Shown here in pieces: positions 14,712 through 23,867 of a stretch of DNA of 64,000 nt (its first letter is position 1; each line of letters starts with the position of its first letter). Below the pieces are notes generated by a model, which was given only the letters and a program-made list of their open reading frames with translations, was not told where the DNA came from and ran no database searches. The stretch is taken from positions 25,194-89,193 of the forward strand of contig WTGH01000029.1 of the NCBI GenBank assembly GCA_011523655.1, given 5' to 3'. Source of the DNA: Rhodospirillaceae bacterium. Its GTDB lineage: Bacteria > Pseudomonadota > Alphaproteobacteria > Bin65. The translations under genes and the position numbers were made by a program.

Positions 14712-15776
14712 ATGGCGCGGAGCGTTGCGGATATCCCGGAGGCGGCGCTGGCGCGCTTTCGCGCCGGCACGGTCATTCCCGCCCTTCCGCTCGCGCTGAC
14801 CGCGGCCCGGGCGCTGGACGAGACCCGGCAGCGGGCGCTGAGCCGCTACTATATCGACGCCGGCGCGGGCGGACTGGCGGTCGGCGTGCACACCACGCAG
14901 TTTGCGATCCGCGAGGCCGGGCTGTACGAGCCGGTGTTGCGGCTCGCCGGCGAAACGGCGACCGATCGGGTCGACGGACCGCCTTTCCTCATCGCCGGGG
15001 TCGCCGGCCGCACCGGACAGGCCGTCGCCGAGGCGCAGGTTGCGGCGGCTCTCGGCTATCACGCCGTCCTGCTCAGTCTCGCCGCCTTCCGCGGTGCGTC
15101 CGAGGATGAGCTGATCGCCCATTGCCGGCGGATCGGGGAGGAAATGCCGGTGGTCGGCTTCTATCTGCAGCCGGCGGTCGGCGGCGTGCCCCTGCCCTTC
15201 TCCTTCTGGCGGCGTTTCGCCGAACTGGACACGGTCGTCGGCATCAAGATCGCGCCCTTCGACCGCTACGCCACACTGGACGTCGTGCGCGGCGTCGCCG
15301 AGGCCGGCGCGGAAGACCGGATCGCCCTCTACACCGGCAACGACGACAATATCCTGCTCGACCTGCTGACGCCCTGGCGCCTGAAGCGCGGCGACGAAAC
15401 CGTGGACCTGCGCATCGCCGGGGGCCTGCTCGGCCACTGGAGCGTGTGGGTGAAATCGGTCGTGACCCTGTTGGACCGGGTCCATGCCGCGGCCGCCGCC
15501 GGCCGGGTCGACCGGGACCTGCTGGCGCTCGCCGGCCAGATCACCGACTGCAACGCCGCCTTCTTCGACGTCGCCAACGATTTCCGCGGCTGCATCGCCG
15601 GAATGCACGAGGTGCTGCGCCGGCAGGGCCTGCTCGAAGGCATCTGGTGCCTCGATCCCGACGAAACCCTGAGCCCCGGCCAGGCTGCGGAGATCGACCG
15701 GGTCTGCCGGGACTATCCGCATCTCAACGACGATTCCTTTGTCGCGGAAAATCTGGAAAGATGGCTGGCGCCCTGA
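14712..15776 (+). CDS. Dihydrodipicolinate synthase/NAL-family protein
   Basis: A 354-residue member of the DapA/N-acetylneuraminate lyase superfamily. The conserved Tyr is Tyr151 in VGFYLQPAVGG and the Schiff-base Lys is Lys179 in VVGIKIAPFD. It has the GVHTTQF and YTGNDDN segments expected near the active site, and is longer than DapA (about 290) by a C-terminal extension. It starts 5 bp after the isomerase gene. It is only remotely similar to the DUF993 protein in the same operon. A retro-aldol or dehydratase role on a keto-acid or keto-sugar is the likely chemistry. Confidence 0.83.
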   Translation: MARSVADIPEAALARFRAGTVIPALPLALTAARALDETRQRALSRYYIDAGAGGLAVGVHTTQFAIREAGLYEPVLRLAGETATDRVDGPPFLIAGVAGRTGQAVAEAQVAAALGYHAVLLSLAAFRGASEDELIAHCRRIGEEMPVVGFYLQPAVGGVPLPFSFWRRFAELDTVVGIKIAPFDRYATLDVVRGVAEAGAEDRIALYTGNDDNILLDLLTPWRLKRGDETVDLRIAGGLLGHWSVWVKSVVTLLDRVHAAAAAGRVDRDLLALAGQITDCNAAFFDVANDFRGCIAGMHEVLRRQGLLEGIWCLDPDETLSPGQAAEIDRVCRDYPHLNDDSFVAENLERWLAP

Positions 15777-15840
15777 ACCGGCCGGCCAGGGCCTGACACG
15801 AGCCCGGCCGGGGCCGAAGGACGCCGAAAGGAGGCGCGAC

Positions 15841-16617
15841 ATGGGAGCGGGACTTTCCGCCCAGACGATCTGGCGGTGGACGGCGATCGTGCTCGTGCAT
15901 CTGGCGGTCGTGCTGATCTGGTACATCGCGGTCAAGGTGGGCGAGGTGCCGAAATTCGTTCTGGCCTCGCCCCATGAAACCCTCCTGTCGCTGTTCGACA
16001 CCTATCCCTGGTTCCACAACACCATGGTGACGACGGCGGAAATCTTCGGCGGCTATTTCCTTGCCGTGGTCGTCGGCGTCGGCCTCGCCCTGCTGTTCTC
16101 CTGGTTCCGCACTGTGGATACCCTGTTGATGCCGCTGGTCGTCAGCCTGAACATGATCCCCAAGGTGGCGCTCGGGCCGCTGATCATCGTCTGGTTCGAT
16201 TACGGCATCCAGACCAACATCATCATCGCCTTTTCGATCAGCTTCCTGCCGATCCTGATCACCACGGCCCGCGGCCTGCGCGAGGTCGAGCCCGACCTGA
16301 TCGACCTGGTCAGGACCCTGCGCGCCACGCGGCGGCAGATTTTCGTCAAGATCCAACTGCCCGGCTCGCTGCCCTACATCTTCTCCGGCATGAAAGTGGC
16401 GGTGGTGCTCGCGGTCGCCGGCGCCGTGGTCGGCGAGATCATCGCGTCGGATTCCGGCCTCGCCTACCTGATCGGCCAGGTCCAAGTGACGCTGGATACC
16501 GCCGCGATGATGATGGCGGTCATCCTGATCACCCTGGTCGGCGTGGCGCTCTATCTGATCGTGCTCGGACTGGAGCGGCTCGTCGTGGTGCGCGACGCCC
16601 GGGTCGAGACCGTATGA
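15841..16617 (+). CDS. NitT/TauT-type ABC transporter permease
   Basis: A 258-residue inner-membrane permease of the SsuC/TauC/ThiX family with about six hydrophobic segments. The cytoplasmic EAA-like loop [34 protein letters not shown] is the surface that contacts the ATPase. I chose ATG 15841 because it directly precedes the first transmembrane helix; the longer frame adds an unlikely basic tail. It overlaps the ATPase gene by 4 bp (ATGA). The substrate is presumably the compound degraded by the upstream enzymes. Confidence 0.92.
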   Translation: MGAGLSAQTIWRWTAIVLVHLAVVLIWYIAVKVGEVPKFVLASPHETLLSLFDTYPWFHNTMVTTAEIFGGYFLAVVVGVGLALLFSWFRTVDTLLMPLVVSLNMIPKVALGPLIIVWFDYGIQTNIIIAFSISFLPILITTARGLREVEPDLIDLVRTLRATRRQIFVKIQLPGSLPYIFSGMKVAVVLAVAGAVVGEIIASDSGLAYLIGQVQVTLDTAAMMMAVILITLVGVALYLIVLGLERLVVVRDARVETV

Positions 16618-17399
16618 CCGCACAACCGGCCAGCGGCGGCGAGCCCTTCATCCGCCTCGTCGGCGTCAAGAAGGTGTTCCGCGCCCGCCGCGAGGAATTC
16701 CTCGCGGTCTCCGACGCCACCTTCGACGTCAACGAGGGCGAACTGGTCTCGATCGTCGGGCCGTCCGGCTGCGGCAAGACCACCCTGCTCAAGATCGTCG
16801 CCGGCCTTTTCCCACACGACGGCGGGACGCTGGAAATCGGCGGCGCCGGCAGCGATTTCGATCCGGCGCGCGACGTCGGCATGGTGTTCCAGCAGCCGCT
16901 GCTGCTCAAATGGCGGCGGGTGCTGGAAAATGTGCTGCTGCCCGCCGAAATACTCGGCCTGCCGATGGGCGAGGCGCGCGAGCGCGCCCGCGGGCTGATC
17001 GACATGGTCGGCCTCGCCGGCCACGAGCAGAAATACCCCTACGAACTCTCCGGCGGCATGCAGCAGCGCGCCGCCATCGCCCGGTCCCTCGTCCACGATC
17101 CCCGGCTGATCCTGATGGACGAACCGTTCGGCGCGCTGGACGCGCTGACCCGCGAACGCATGAACCTGGAACTGCTGCGCATCTGGGAGCAGAGCCGCAA
17201 GACGATCCTGTTCGTCACTCACGGCATTGCGGAAGCGGTATTCCTCGGGACCAGGGTGGTGGTGCTGACCGCCGGCCCGGCGCGCATGGCCGACCGGATC
17301 GACATCGACCTGCCCCGGCCGCGCACCCTCGACATGAAGACCCATGAACGCTTCGGCAGCTACGCGCGGCGCATTTACCACCTGCTCGGCGTGGAGTGA
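16614..17399 (+). CDS. NitT/TauT-type ABC transporter ATP-binding protein
   Basis: A 261-residue ABC ATPase. Walker A is GPSGCGKTT (49-57), the Q-loop lies in [10 protein letters not shown], the signature is LSGGMQQR, Walker B is LILMDEP, and the H-loop is FVTHGIAEA. These are the features of SsuB/TauB/ThiZ-type importers. It overlaps the permease by 4 bp and precedes the substrate-binding protein gene by about 200 bp. Confidence 0.94.
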   Translation: MTAQPASGGEPFIRLVGVKKVFRARREEFLAVSDATFDVNEGELVSIVGPSGCGKTTLLKIVAGLFPHDGGTLEIGGAGSDFDPARDVGMVFQQPLLLKWRRVLENVLLPAEILGLPMGEARERARGLIDMVGLAGHEQKYPYELSGGMQQRAAIARSLVHDPRLILMDEPFGALDALTRERMNLELLRIWEQSRKTILFVTHGIAEAVFLGTRVVVLTAGPARMADRIDIDLPRPRTLDMKTHERFGSYARRIYHLLGVE

Positions 17400-17603
17400 G
17401 GCAGTCCCCAACCGCTCAAGCGGCCCAACAACAAGGTTGTGACCCGCTGCGCTGCACCGTAAGATTTTGGACCCGGTCGGTTACTTTCGGGAAGAAACGC
17501 GGGCGGGAGGAATCGCGGGCGCGATGGCGGCTCGAACGGCTGCCGGATGCGGTTCCGCGCATGCGCCTGCGCACGGTTTCGAACCAGCAGCGAAATGGGG
17601 AAA

Positions 17604-18629
17604 ATGATGATTGGGCGAAAATCAGTGGCAGCGCTGGCCGTCGCCGCGGCCGGCAGCCTCGGCGCGACGCAGGCCGGCGCCGCCGAGAAGGTCGATTTCA
17701 TACTCAACTGGATCGCCGGCGGCGACCACGCACCCTACTACTATGCCAAGAAGATGGGCCTGTACGCCAAGGCGGGCATCGACCTGAACATCCAGCAGGG
17801 CAAGGGCTCGTCCATGTCGTCGCGCCGCACCGGCGCCGGCAAGAACCCGATCGGCCTGGCCGATCTCGGCACCGCGCTGGTCACCATGGGCAAGGGCGCC
17901 CGCATGGTCGCGGTGATGAACGTCTACGCCAACTCGCCCTATGGCATGTACTGGCTGAACAGCTCCGGCATCAAGGGCCCGAAAGACTTTGCCGGCAAGA
18001 AGATCGGCAACCCGCCCTGGGACGCCGCGCGCCAGATGTGGCCGGCGCTGGCCAAGAAGGTCGGCGTCGACCCGGCAACGGTGAAATGGGTCAACATCCA
18101 GCCGAACGCGAAGCTGGCGGCGCTCAAGGCCGGATCGATCGATGTCACCACCTCCTTCTACAACATCCACCACATCTTCAAGCGGGTGCTGGGCAAGGAC
18201 ATGGGCTTCTTCCCGTGGAGCAAATACGGCATCAACCCCTACGGCAACTCGATCATCGTCAACATGGACTATCTGAAGAAGAACAAGAAGACGGTAGGGG
18301 CGTTCGTTTCGGTGACCCAGAAGGCGTTTGCGACCTGCGTGAAGACGCCTGCGCCCTGCATCGCGGCGCTGGTCGAGGCAAACAAGGGCCTCAAGGCCGC
18401 CAACGAAACCGAGAACTGGGGCCTGGTGACCGAGTTGATGAGCGACAAGATCTCGCGCACGGTGGCGCTCGGCTATTTCGATCCCGGCCGCATGAAAGCC
18501 GACCACGAGCTGGTCAACACCTACTTCAAGATCGAGACGAAGTACGCCATCGAGGAGCGCTACACCAACGAGTTCCTCGACCGCAGCATCAAGATGCCGA
18601 AGATCGACCGCAAGTCGGCCTTCGAATAG
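17604..18629 (+). CDS. NMT1/THI5-like ABC substrate-binding protein
   Basis: A 341-residue periplasmic binding protein with a Sec signal peptide (hydrophobic ~8-24, likely cleavage in TQAGAA). The mature start VDFILNWIAGGDHAPYYYAKK is the classic NMT1/ThiY/SsuA fold entry. The family binds thiamine or riboflavin precursors, sulfonates, nitrate or aromatic acids. ATG 17595 or 17607 are alternatives; GGGGA at 17597-17601 slightly favours 17604-17607. Position between the ATPase and an FAD oxidoreductase suggests it captures the substrate of the whole block. Confidence 0.88.
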   Translation: MMIGRKSVAALAVAAAGSLGATQAGAAEKVDFILNWIAGGDHAPYYYAKKMGLYAKAGIDLNIQQGKGSSMSSRRTGAGKNPIGLADLGTALVTMGKGARMVAVMNVYANSPYGMYWLNSSGIKGPKDFAGKKIGNPPWDAARQMWPALAKKVGVDPATVKWVNIQPNAKLAALKAGSIDVTTSFYNIHHIFKRVLGKDMGFFPWSKYGINPYGNSIIVNMDYLKKNKKTVGAFVSVTQKAFATCVKTPAPCIAALVEANKGLKAANETENWGLVTELMSDKISRTVALGYFDPGRMKADHELVNTYFKIETKYAIEERYTNEFLDRSIKMPKIDRKSAFE

Positions 18630-18687
18630 TCGTCGCGATGCCCGGCGGCGGCCCGCTCCTGTGCCGGGCCGCCGCCGAGGCCCCTGG

Positions 18688-20301
18688 ATGGACGAAACCT
18701 ACGACGCCATTATCCTGGGAGCAGGCCATAACGGCCTGATCCTGCAAGCCTATCTGGCGCGTGCAGGGCTGGAGACCGTGGCCGTCGAACGCCGGGACGA
18801 GCCCGGCGGCGGCCTCGCCGCGATGGAGGACCCGCTCCATCCGGGGCTGATTCACAATACGCACGCCTTCTTCCTGCGCGCCATCGACGCCATGCCCTGG
18901 TACCGGGACCTCGATCTGGAGGGCCACGGCGCCCGCATGATCGAGCCGGAACTGAACGTCGCCATGCTGAACCGGGACGGCGGCGCGCTGGAATGGTGGA
19001 CCGACATCGACCGCACGGTCGCGTCCTTCGCCCAGGTCAGCGAACGCGACGCCCGCACCCTGCGGCGCTGGTTCGACGAGTTCGGCCCGGTGGTCGAGGG
19101 CATCCTGATCCCGGAGGCGACCTCGCCGCCGATCCCGCCCGGCGAGCGGCGCGCCCTCCTGGAGCGGAGCGCCGAGGGGCGCCGGCTGCTCGAGGTCAGC
19201 GCGCTCAGCCCGCTGGAGTTCGTCCATCGGGAGTTCGAGAGCCCGGTCATCCAGGCCGGGCTGCTGTTCTTCAACGGGCTGCGCGAAGTCGATTTGCGGA
19301 TTCGCGGCTTCGGCCACCATATCGCCTTCCTGCTCGCCAACCCGTCCAAGGCGCAGATGTCGGCTGGCGGCAGCGCCGCCCTGGGCCGCGCGCTGGCGGG
19401 AGCGGTGACGGCCGCAGGGGGCCGGATCGCGACCGGCGCCGCCGCACGGCGGATCCTGGTCGAAAACGGCCGGGCGGCGGGTGTCGAGACCGCCGACGGC
19501 AGGCGCTTGCGCGCCCGCCGGCTGATCGCGTCTTCGCTCAATCCTCAGCAAACCTTTCTCGACCTGATCGATGCCGACGCCCTGCCCGGCAGCTGGCGGG
19601 AAAATGCGGCCGCCTTCCGCTACAACCTTCTGGCGCCGCTCTTCGCCCTCAACCTGGCGCTCGACGCGCCGCCGGCCTACGCCGCGGCCGAACGGTATCC
19701 GGAGCTGGCCCGGCCTTTCATGACGGTGCTGGGCCTCGATCATGTCCGCCAGTTCGACGACATCGTCCGCCATCACGAAGCCGGCACGTTTCCGCCGACG
19801 GTCATGTGGGGCGCCTGCCCGACCCAATTCGACCCCGGCCAGTCCGCCGGCGGCAGGCACGCGGCCTTTATGTGGGAGAAGCTGCCCTACGCCCTGAACG
19901 GCGATCCGGCGAACTGGGATGCCGCGAAAGACGCCCATGGCGAGGCGATGCTCGACCTGTGGGAAGAATACGCGCCGGGCCTGCGCGCTTCGGTGACAGG
20001 CAGCTTCACCCGCAGCCCGCTCGATATCGAGCGGGAATTTCCGAACATGGCGGCCGGCGATCTCCTGGTCGGCGCCTTTACCGACGGGCAGATCGGCTAC
20101 CACCGGCCGTTCGAGGGCGCGGGCGACTACCGCACCTGCATCGGGGGCCTGTATCTCTGCGGCTCATCCTCGCATCCCGGCGGCAACATCACCGGGCTGC
20201 CGGGCTACAATGCAGCGCAGACGATTTTCCACGACCTCGGGCTCGATGGCGACTGGCTGCCGCTGCCCGCGGCCCGGCGCATCGCCGAACTGGCGGCCTG
20301 A
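18688..20301 (+). CDS. Phytoene-desaturase-like FAD/NAD(P)-dependent oxidoreductase
   Basis: A 537-residue flavoprotein. The dinucleotide fold is at the very N-terminus (DAIILGAGHNGLILQAYLARAG, followed by the ERRDEPGGG loop). The C-terminal GGLYLCGSSSHPGGNITGLPGYNAA segment is the second FAD-binding signature of the CrtI/retinol-saturase-like family. No carotenoid genes are near, so it is better read as a soluble oxidoreductase of the phytoene-dehydrogenase-like group. It is 58 bp after the binding-protein gene and is the last of the eight collinear plus-strand genes. Confidence 0.85.
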   Translation: MDETYDAIILGAGHNGLILQAYLARAGLETVAVERRDEPGGGLAAMEDPLHPGLIHNTHAFFLRAIDAMPWYRDLDLEGHGARMIEPELNVAMLNRDGGALEWWTDIDRTVASFAQVSERDARTLRRWFDEFGPVVEGILIPEATSPPIPPGERRALLERSAEGRRLLEVSALSPLEFVHREFESPVIQAGLLFFNGLREVDLRIRGFGHHIAFLLANPSKAQMSAGGSAALGRALAGAVTAAGGRIATGAAARRILVENGRAAGVETADGRRLRARRLIASSLNPQQTFLDLIDADALPGSWRENAAAFRYNLLAPLFALNLALDAPPAYAAAERYPELARPFMTVLGLDHVRQFDDIVRHHEAGTFPPTVMWGACPTQFDPGQSAGGRHAAFMWEKLPYALNGDPANWDAAKDAHGEAMLDLWEEYAPGLRASVTGSFTRSPLDIEREFPNMAAGDLLVGAFTDGQIGYHRPFEGAGDYRTCIGGLYLCGSSSHPGGNITGLPGYNAAQTIFHDLGLDGDWLPLPAARRIAELAA

Positions 20302-20302
20302 A

Positions 20303-20416
20303 CTATCCGGACGATTTCGCCGGTCTCTGTGCGGGCCGGCGCGCGACGCCGCTATCCGGCCGGCGGACCATGTCGGACTCGATATTCGTGTCCGGCATGT
20401 ACCGCAGTCGGGGCAC
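20303..20416 (-). pseudogene. vapC: Truncated vapC (PIN-domain toxin) remnant
   Basis: Directly after the vapB stop, an open frame from a GTG reads LRYMPDTNIESDMVRRPDSG before a stop after 37 codons. This matches the start of VapC toxins, where M(L/Y)LDTN(V/I)xSxLVRxP is canonical and the Asp is the first PIN metal ligand. The hydrophobic residue before Asp is now Pro and everything after about residue 28 is unrelated. The toxin has been deleted or replaced, leaving the antitoxin alone. Identification rests on about 20 residues. Confidence 0.7.
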
Positions 20417-20417
20417 G

Positions 20418-20681
20418 TCAGAGTAGATCTTCCGGTCTGGCCGGAGGATCCCGGAACTCCGGAAAATCCTCGTCCAGGGGTCGGAGCCGCGACAGGACCT
20501 CGGCCAGAGATGGCGGCCGTTCGACCGGAACCATGACCAAACGGCCGTCTTCCCTGTAGATCATCACTGCGTCGGCCGCCAGTTCGAACTCGCGCGGGAT
20601 ACGAACGGCCTGGTTGCGGCCGTTGCGAAACAGGCGCGCATGGCGGGCCGAGATCGGCAGGTCCGGGAAATCGTTTGGCAT
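20418..20681 (-). CDS. vapB: VapB-type antitoxin (SpoVT/AbrB fold), apparently orphan
   Basis: An 87-residue protein with the VapB/AbrB DNA-binding start ARLFRNGRNQAVRIPREFEL, then ADAVMIYREDGRLVMVPVERPP and an acidic C-terminal tail ending PEFRDPPARPEDLL, which would bind a PIN toxin. The start could be ATG 20681 or ATG 20699. The partner toxin gene immediately downstream is reduced to an N-terminal stub (20303-20416). It may now act only as a small regulator or as an antidote to related toxins elsewhere. Confidence 0.82.
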   Translation of the reverse strand: MPNDFPDLPISARHARLFRNGRNQAVRIPREFELAADAVMIYREDGRLVMVPVERPPSLAEVLSRLRPLDEDFPEFRDPPARPEDLL

Positions 20682-20750
20682 ACGCCAAACCAATGCCATC
20701 GGCTGCACCGGGTCAACCCGTCATGGGAATGGGTCCGTAGAATGTGTCGG

Positions 20751-21638
20751 CTACCCCAGTTCCGGGCCGGCGATGGCGTAGAGCCACGCCGGGTCGCCGA
20801 AGCCGGCCTCCCGGCCGCGCACCATGCGGATGTAGGGGCGCTGCAGCGCGAAGCCGCTGGCCTCCAGCCACGCGATGAAATCGGCGCGGGTCTCGGCGAC
20901 GTCGATGTAGACCGGTCCTGCCACCGCGCCGAGCGCCGCGGCGGCGAGCGATTGCGCCACCGTATCGTCGATTGCCGCCAGGGGCCCGAGTTGCGTCGCC
21001 TCGCGGCCGTCGCGGGCCAGCGCGTAACCGGCGAGCCGGCCCTCGCGCCACGCGCCGAAGGCGGCGCCGGGCTGCCGGCGGCGCAAATGGAACAGCAGCT
21101 CCATCCGGTCGGCGCCGAACAGGCCGCGATCCACCCCCGCGATCCGGGCCAGGTCGGCCGCCGCCAGGGGCCGCACGCGCAACTCGTCCCGCAGCAGGCC
21201 CGGCAGCGGATCCGGCGCTTCGGGCGCCGCAGAGACCGATTCCCCCCGATAGCGCCCGAGGCGGTAAACGTCGCGGAAGCCGATCCGCCGGTAGACCGTG
21301 CGCCCGTCGGGCGTGGCGTCCAGGCCCGGCACCCGGCCGGCGGCGTCCTGCCGCGCGACCACCTCGTCCATCAGGCGGGTGGCGATGCCCTGCCGGCGAT
21401 AATCGGGCGCGACCAGCACCAGGCAGATCCACGCAAACCGGCCATAGGGCAGCGCCATCGCCGTGGCGACCAGCGTCTCGTCGGCATCCAGCAGGCCGAC
21501 GCCGTCTCCGCGCGCCAGCACGAAACGCCAGTCCTGCGCAGTCTGGTTCCAGCCGATCAGGGAGGAGAGATTGAACCCGGCTTCGGCATGGACAGGCGAC
21601 AGGTCAATCTGCCGGAGCGATTCGGTCGTTGCCGCCAT
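20751..21638 (-). CDS. GNAT-family N-acetyltransferase
   Basis: A 295-residue protein with an N-terminal GNAT domain. Motif A is LVLVAPDYRRQGIATRLMDEVV (R/QxxGxG/A acetyl-CoA loop as RRQGIA), followed by GRTVYRRIGFRDVYRLGRY. The C-terminal half resembles a second, degenerate GNAT repeat (VYIDVAETRADFIAWLEASGF). Start ATG 21638 is 5 bp after the epimerase stop, so the two form an operon. The acetyl acceptor is unknown. Confidence 0.82.
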   Translation of the reverse strand: MAATTESLRQIDLSPVHAEAGFNLSSLIGWNQTAQDWRFVLARGDGVGLLDADETLVATAMALPYGRFAWICLVLVAPDYRRQGIATRLMDEVVARQDAAGRVPGLDATPDGRTVYRRIGFRDVYRLGRYRGESVSAAPEAPDPLPGLLRDELRVRPLAAADLARIAGVDRGLFGADRMELLFHLRRRQPGAAFGAWREGRLAGYALARDGREATQLGPLAAIDDTVAQSLAAAALGAVAGPVYIDVAETRADFIAWLEASGFALQRPYIRMVRGREAGFGDPAWLYAIAGPELG

Positions 21639-21643
21639 AACGG

Positions 21644-22684
21644 TCAGAACGCGCCGTCCCGGCTGGCATATTCGGTCGGTTTGCCATAGGCGCCGCCGCC
21701 GGCCACGAGCCATTCGGCCACCCAGTCGACCATCGTGAGAAGCGGCACCGAAGGATTGCCGAACAGGCGCGCCGCCTCGCCGGAATTGACCAGCCAGCAC
21801 TGCTCCGCCTCGGCCCCCTCGAAGCGGGGAGTCCGGCCGAACCGCTCTCCGAAAGCCAGGGCGAGCGCCCGCACGCTGGCCGTCTCCGGGCCGGACACGT
21901 TGATCGGCGTCGTCGGCGCGGTGCACCGGGCGAGGCAGCGCAGGACATGGCTGTTGGCATCGCCCTGCCAGATGACGTTGACATTGCCGGTTGTCAGATC
22001 GACCGGCTCTCCGGCCAGCACCTTGCTGCCGATGTCGTGCAGCACGCCGTAGCGCATGTCGATGGCATAGTTGAGCCTGACGATGCGGCCCGGCGTGCCG
22101 TATCGCTCCGAAAAATGCTCGAACATGCGCTCGCGGCCCAGGCAGCTCATCGCATATTCGCCCATCGGCCCGGGCGTATCCGACTCGCGCGAGCCGCCTT
22201 CCGCGACCCGGGCGAAGGGATAGACGTTACCGGTGGAGAAGGCGACGATCCGGCTGTCGCGGAACGTCTCGGCGACGATCGCCGGCATGGCGACATTCAT
22301 CGCCCAGGTCAGCGGAAGCGCGCCGGTCGTGCCGAACTTGCGGCCGGCCATGAAGATAACGTTCGGGCAGCGGGGCAGCGCCGCGACCGCCTCCCGATCC
22401 ATCAGATCGCAGGCAATCGTCTCGACGTCGCAGGCTCGCAGTTTCTCCTCGACAGCCGGATCGGAGAAGCGCGCGACGCCGATGACCCGCCTGTCGGGCA
22501 CGGCGCGCCGGGCGAGCCGCGCCAGAGTCGGCCCCATCTTGCCGCCGACGCCCAGGATCAGGATGTCGCCGTCGACCGATTCCAGGTCGCGCACCAGCGC
22601 CGCCGGGGGCCGGGTCATGAACTCTTCCAGCTCCGCCTCGTCGGCAAATCCCGCGGGCAGACCGGCCGCGTCGTGCACTGCCAT
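21644..22684 (-). CDS. NAD-dependent epimerase/dehydratase (extended SDR)
   Basis: A 346-residue extended short-chain dehydrogenase-like protein. The dinucleotide motif is ILGVGGKMGPTLA, a Gly-rich variant of GxxGxxG. The substrate-binding half contains FSTGNVYPF and GPMGEYAMSCLGRE, where Tyr and the YxxxK-like region EYAMSCLG lacks the canonical Lys, so the active site is atypical. Cotranscribed with the GNAT gene. It is divergent from the MetE-like gene across 135 bp. A role in modifying a sugar or glycan precursor together with the acetyltransferase is possible but unproven. Confidence 0.75.
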   Translation of the reverse strand: MAVHDAAGLPAGFADEAELEEFMTRPPAALVRDLESVDGDILILGVGGKMGPTLARLARRAVPDRRVIGVARFSDPAVEEKLRACDVETIACDLMDREAVAALPRCPNVIFMAGRKFGTTGALPLTWAMNVAMPAIVAETFRDSRIVAFSTGNVYPFARVAEGGSRESDTPGPMGEYAMSCLGRERMFEHFSERYGTPGRIVRLNYAIDMRYGVLHDIGSKVLAGEPVDLTTGNVNVIWQGDANSHVLRCLARCTAPTTPINVSGPETASVRALALAFGERFGRTPRFEGAEAEQCWLVNSGEAARLFGNPSVPLLTMVDWVAEWLVAGGGAYGKPTEYASRDGAF

Positions 22685-22819
22685 CGTTCCGTCTCTTTCC
22701 CGCTATCGAAGCGGGCGAGCCGCGCCGTTCCGGCGCGCCTTGCAGCCTGCCTCGATTGTGCGATGTCCCGAATCCTGCCATTCTGACCGGTATTTGGGAA
22801 TAGGCTGAAGGAGACGGCA

Positions 22820-23848
22820 ATGGAAGCCGGCAGGCCGCGCATCGGGACGACTGTCGTCGGTTCCTACCCGGCGCCCGACTGGCTGATCCAGTGCCCGTCG
22901 GAGCAGGCGCTGGCCGACGCGACGAGGGTCGTTCTGCACACCCAGGAGCTGGCGGGCATCGACCTGGTGTGCGACGGCGAGCTCTACCGTTTCGACCCGA
23001 ACCATCCCGAAACCAACGGCATGATCGAATATTTCGTCCGGCCGATGGGCGGCGTGGCGACCGAAATCGACTTCGACGAGCTGACGCGCTACCGGTCCCA
23101 GCCGGGCATGCAGTTCCGCAGCCGGCCGCCCGGCGTCGTGACCGGGGCGGTCTCGGCCGGCCATCTCGACCTGCCGGGCGCGTGCCGGATGGCGCGGCGG
23201 CTGACGCGGTCGCCGTTAAAGTTCACGCTGACCGGCCCGCACATGCTGGCGAAGACGCTTGTCAACCGCCACTACCCGGACGTGCCGGCGCTCGCCCTGG
23301 CAATCGCCGACGTGCTGGCCGAGCAGATCCGCCATCTCGATGCCGACGTGGTGCAGGTCGACGAGGCCAACCTGCCGGGCGCACCGGAGGAATGGCAGTG
23401 GGCGGCGGAAGCCATCAACCGTGTGCTCGACGCGGTTGACGGCCTGCCGGCGGTCCATCTCTGTTTCGGCAATTACGGCGGCCAGTCGATCCAGAAGGGC
23501 AGCTGGGACCGGCTGATCGACTATCTGAACGCGCTCCATGCCGACCATATCGTCATGGAAGTCGCCCACCGGCCGCCGGAGGAACTTGCCGCCTTCCGGG
23601 GCCTGCGCCCGGACATCGGCCTCGGTCTCGGCGTCGTCGACATCAAGACGACAGAGGTGGAGAGCGCCGACGGCATCGCCCGCGCCATCGAACGCGCCGA
23701 ACGGCTGCTCGGCGAGGGCCGGGTGCGCTGGATCCATCCGGACTGCGGCTTCTGGATGCTCAAACGCCCGGTCGCCGACGCCAAGATCCGCGCCCTGGTC
23801 GAAGGCCGGGACCTGTACGAAGGGCGGCAGAGCCGCGCGGCGGCGTAG
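22820..23848 (+). CDS. Stand-alone MetE C-terminal-like (cobalamin-independent) methyltransferase
   Basis: A 342-residue protein corresponding to the C-terminal catalytic domain of cobalamin-independent methionine synthase; full MetE is about 750 residues. The zinc-site residues are intact: His213 and Cys215 in HLCFGN, Glu247 in VMEVAH, and Cys309 in HPDCGF. The opening TTVVGSYP is also characteristic. Such single-domain homologues transfer methyl groups to thiols from donors other than methyl-folate, or act in catabolism of methylated compounds. The neighbours do not identify the methyl donor. Confidence 0.82.
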   Translation: MEAGRPRIGTTVVGSYPAPDWLIQCPSEQALADATRVVLHTQELAGIDLVCDGELYRFDPNHPETNGMIEYFVRPMGGVATEIDFDELTRYRSQPGMQFRSRPPGVVTGAVSAGHLDLPGACRMARRLTRSPLKFTLTGPHMLAKTLVNRHYPDVPALALAIADVLAEQIRHLDADVVQVDEANLPGAPEEWQWAAEAINRVLDAVDGLPAVHLCFGNYGGQSIQKGSWDRLIDYLNALHADHIVMEVAHRPPEELAAFRGLRPDIGLGLGVVDIKTTEVESADGIARAIERAERLLGEGRVRWIHPDCGFWMLKRPVADAKIRALVEGRDLYEGRQSRAAA

Positions 23849-23867
23849 CGACCCGAACCTCCGGCGC

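Noticed and set aside
16529..17005. Minus-strand ORF across the ABC permease-ATPase junction
   Set aside because: Antisense shadow of two well-supported transporter genes.
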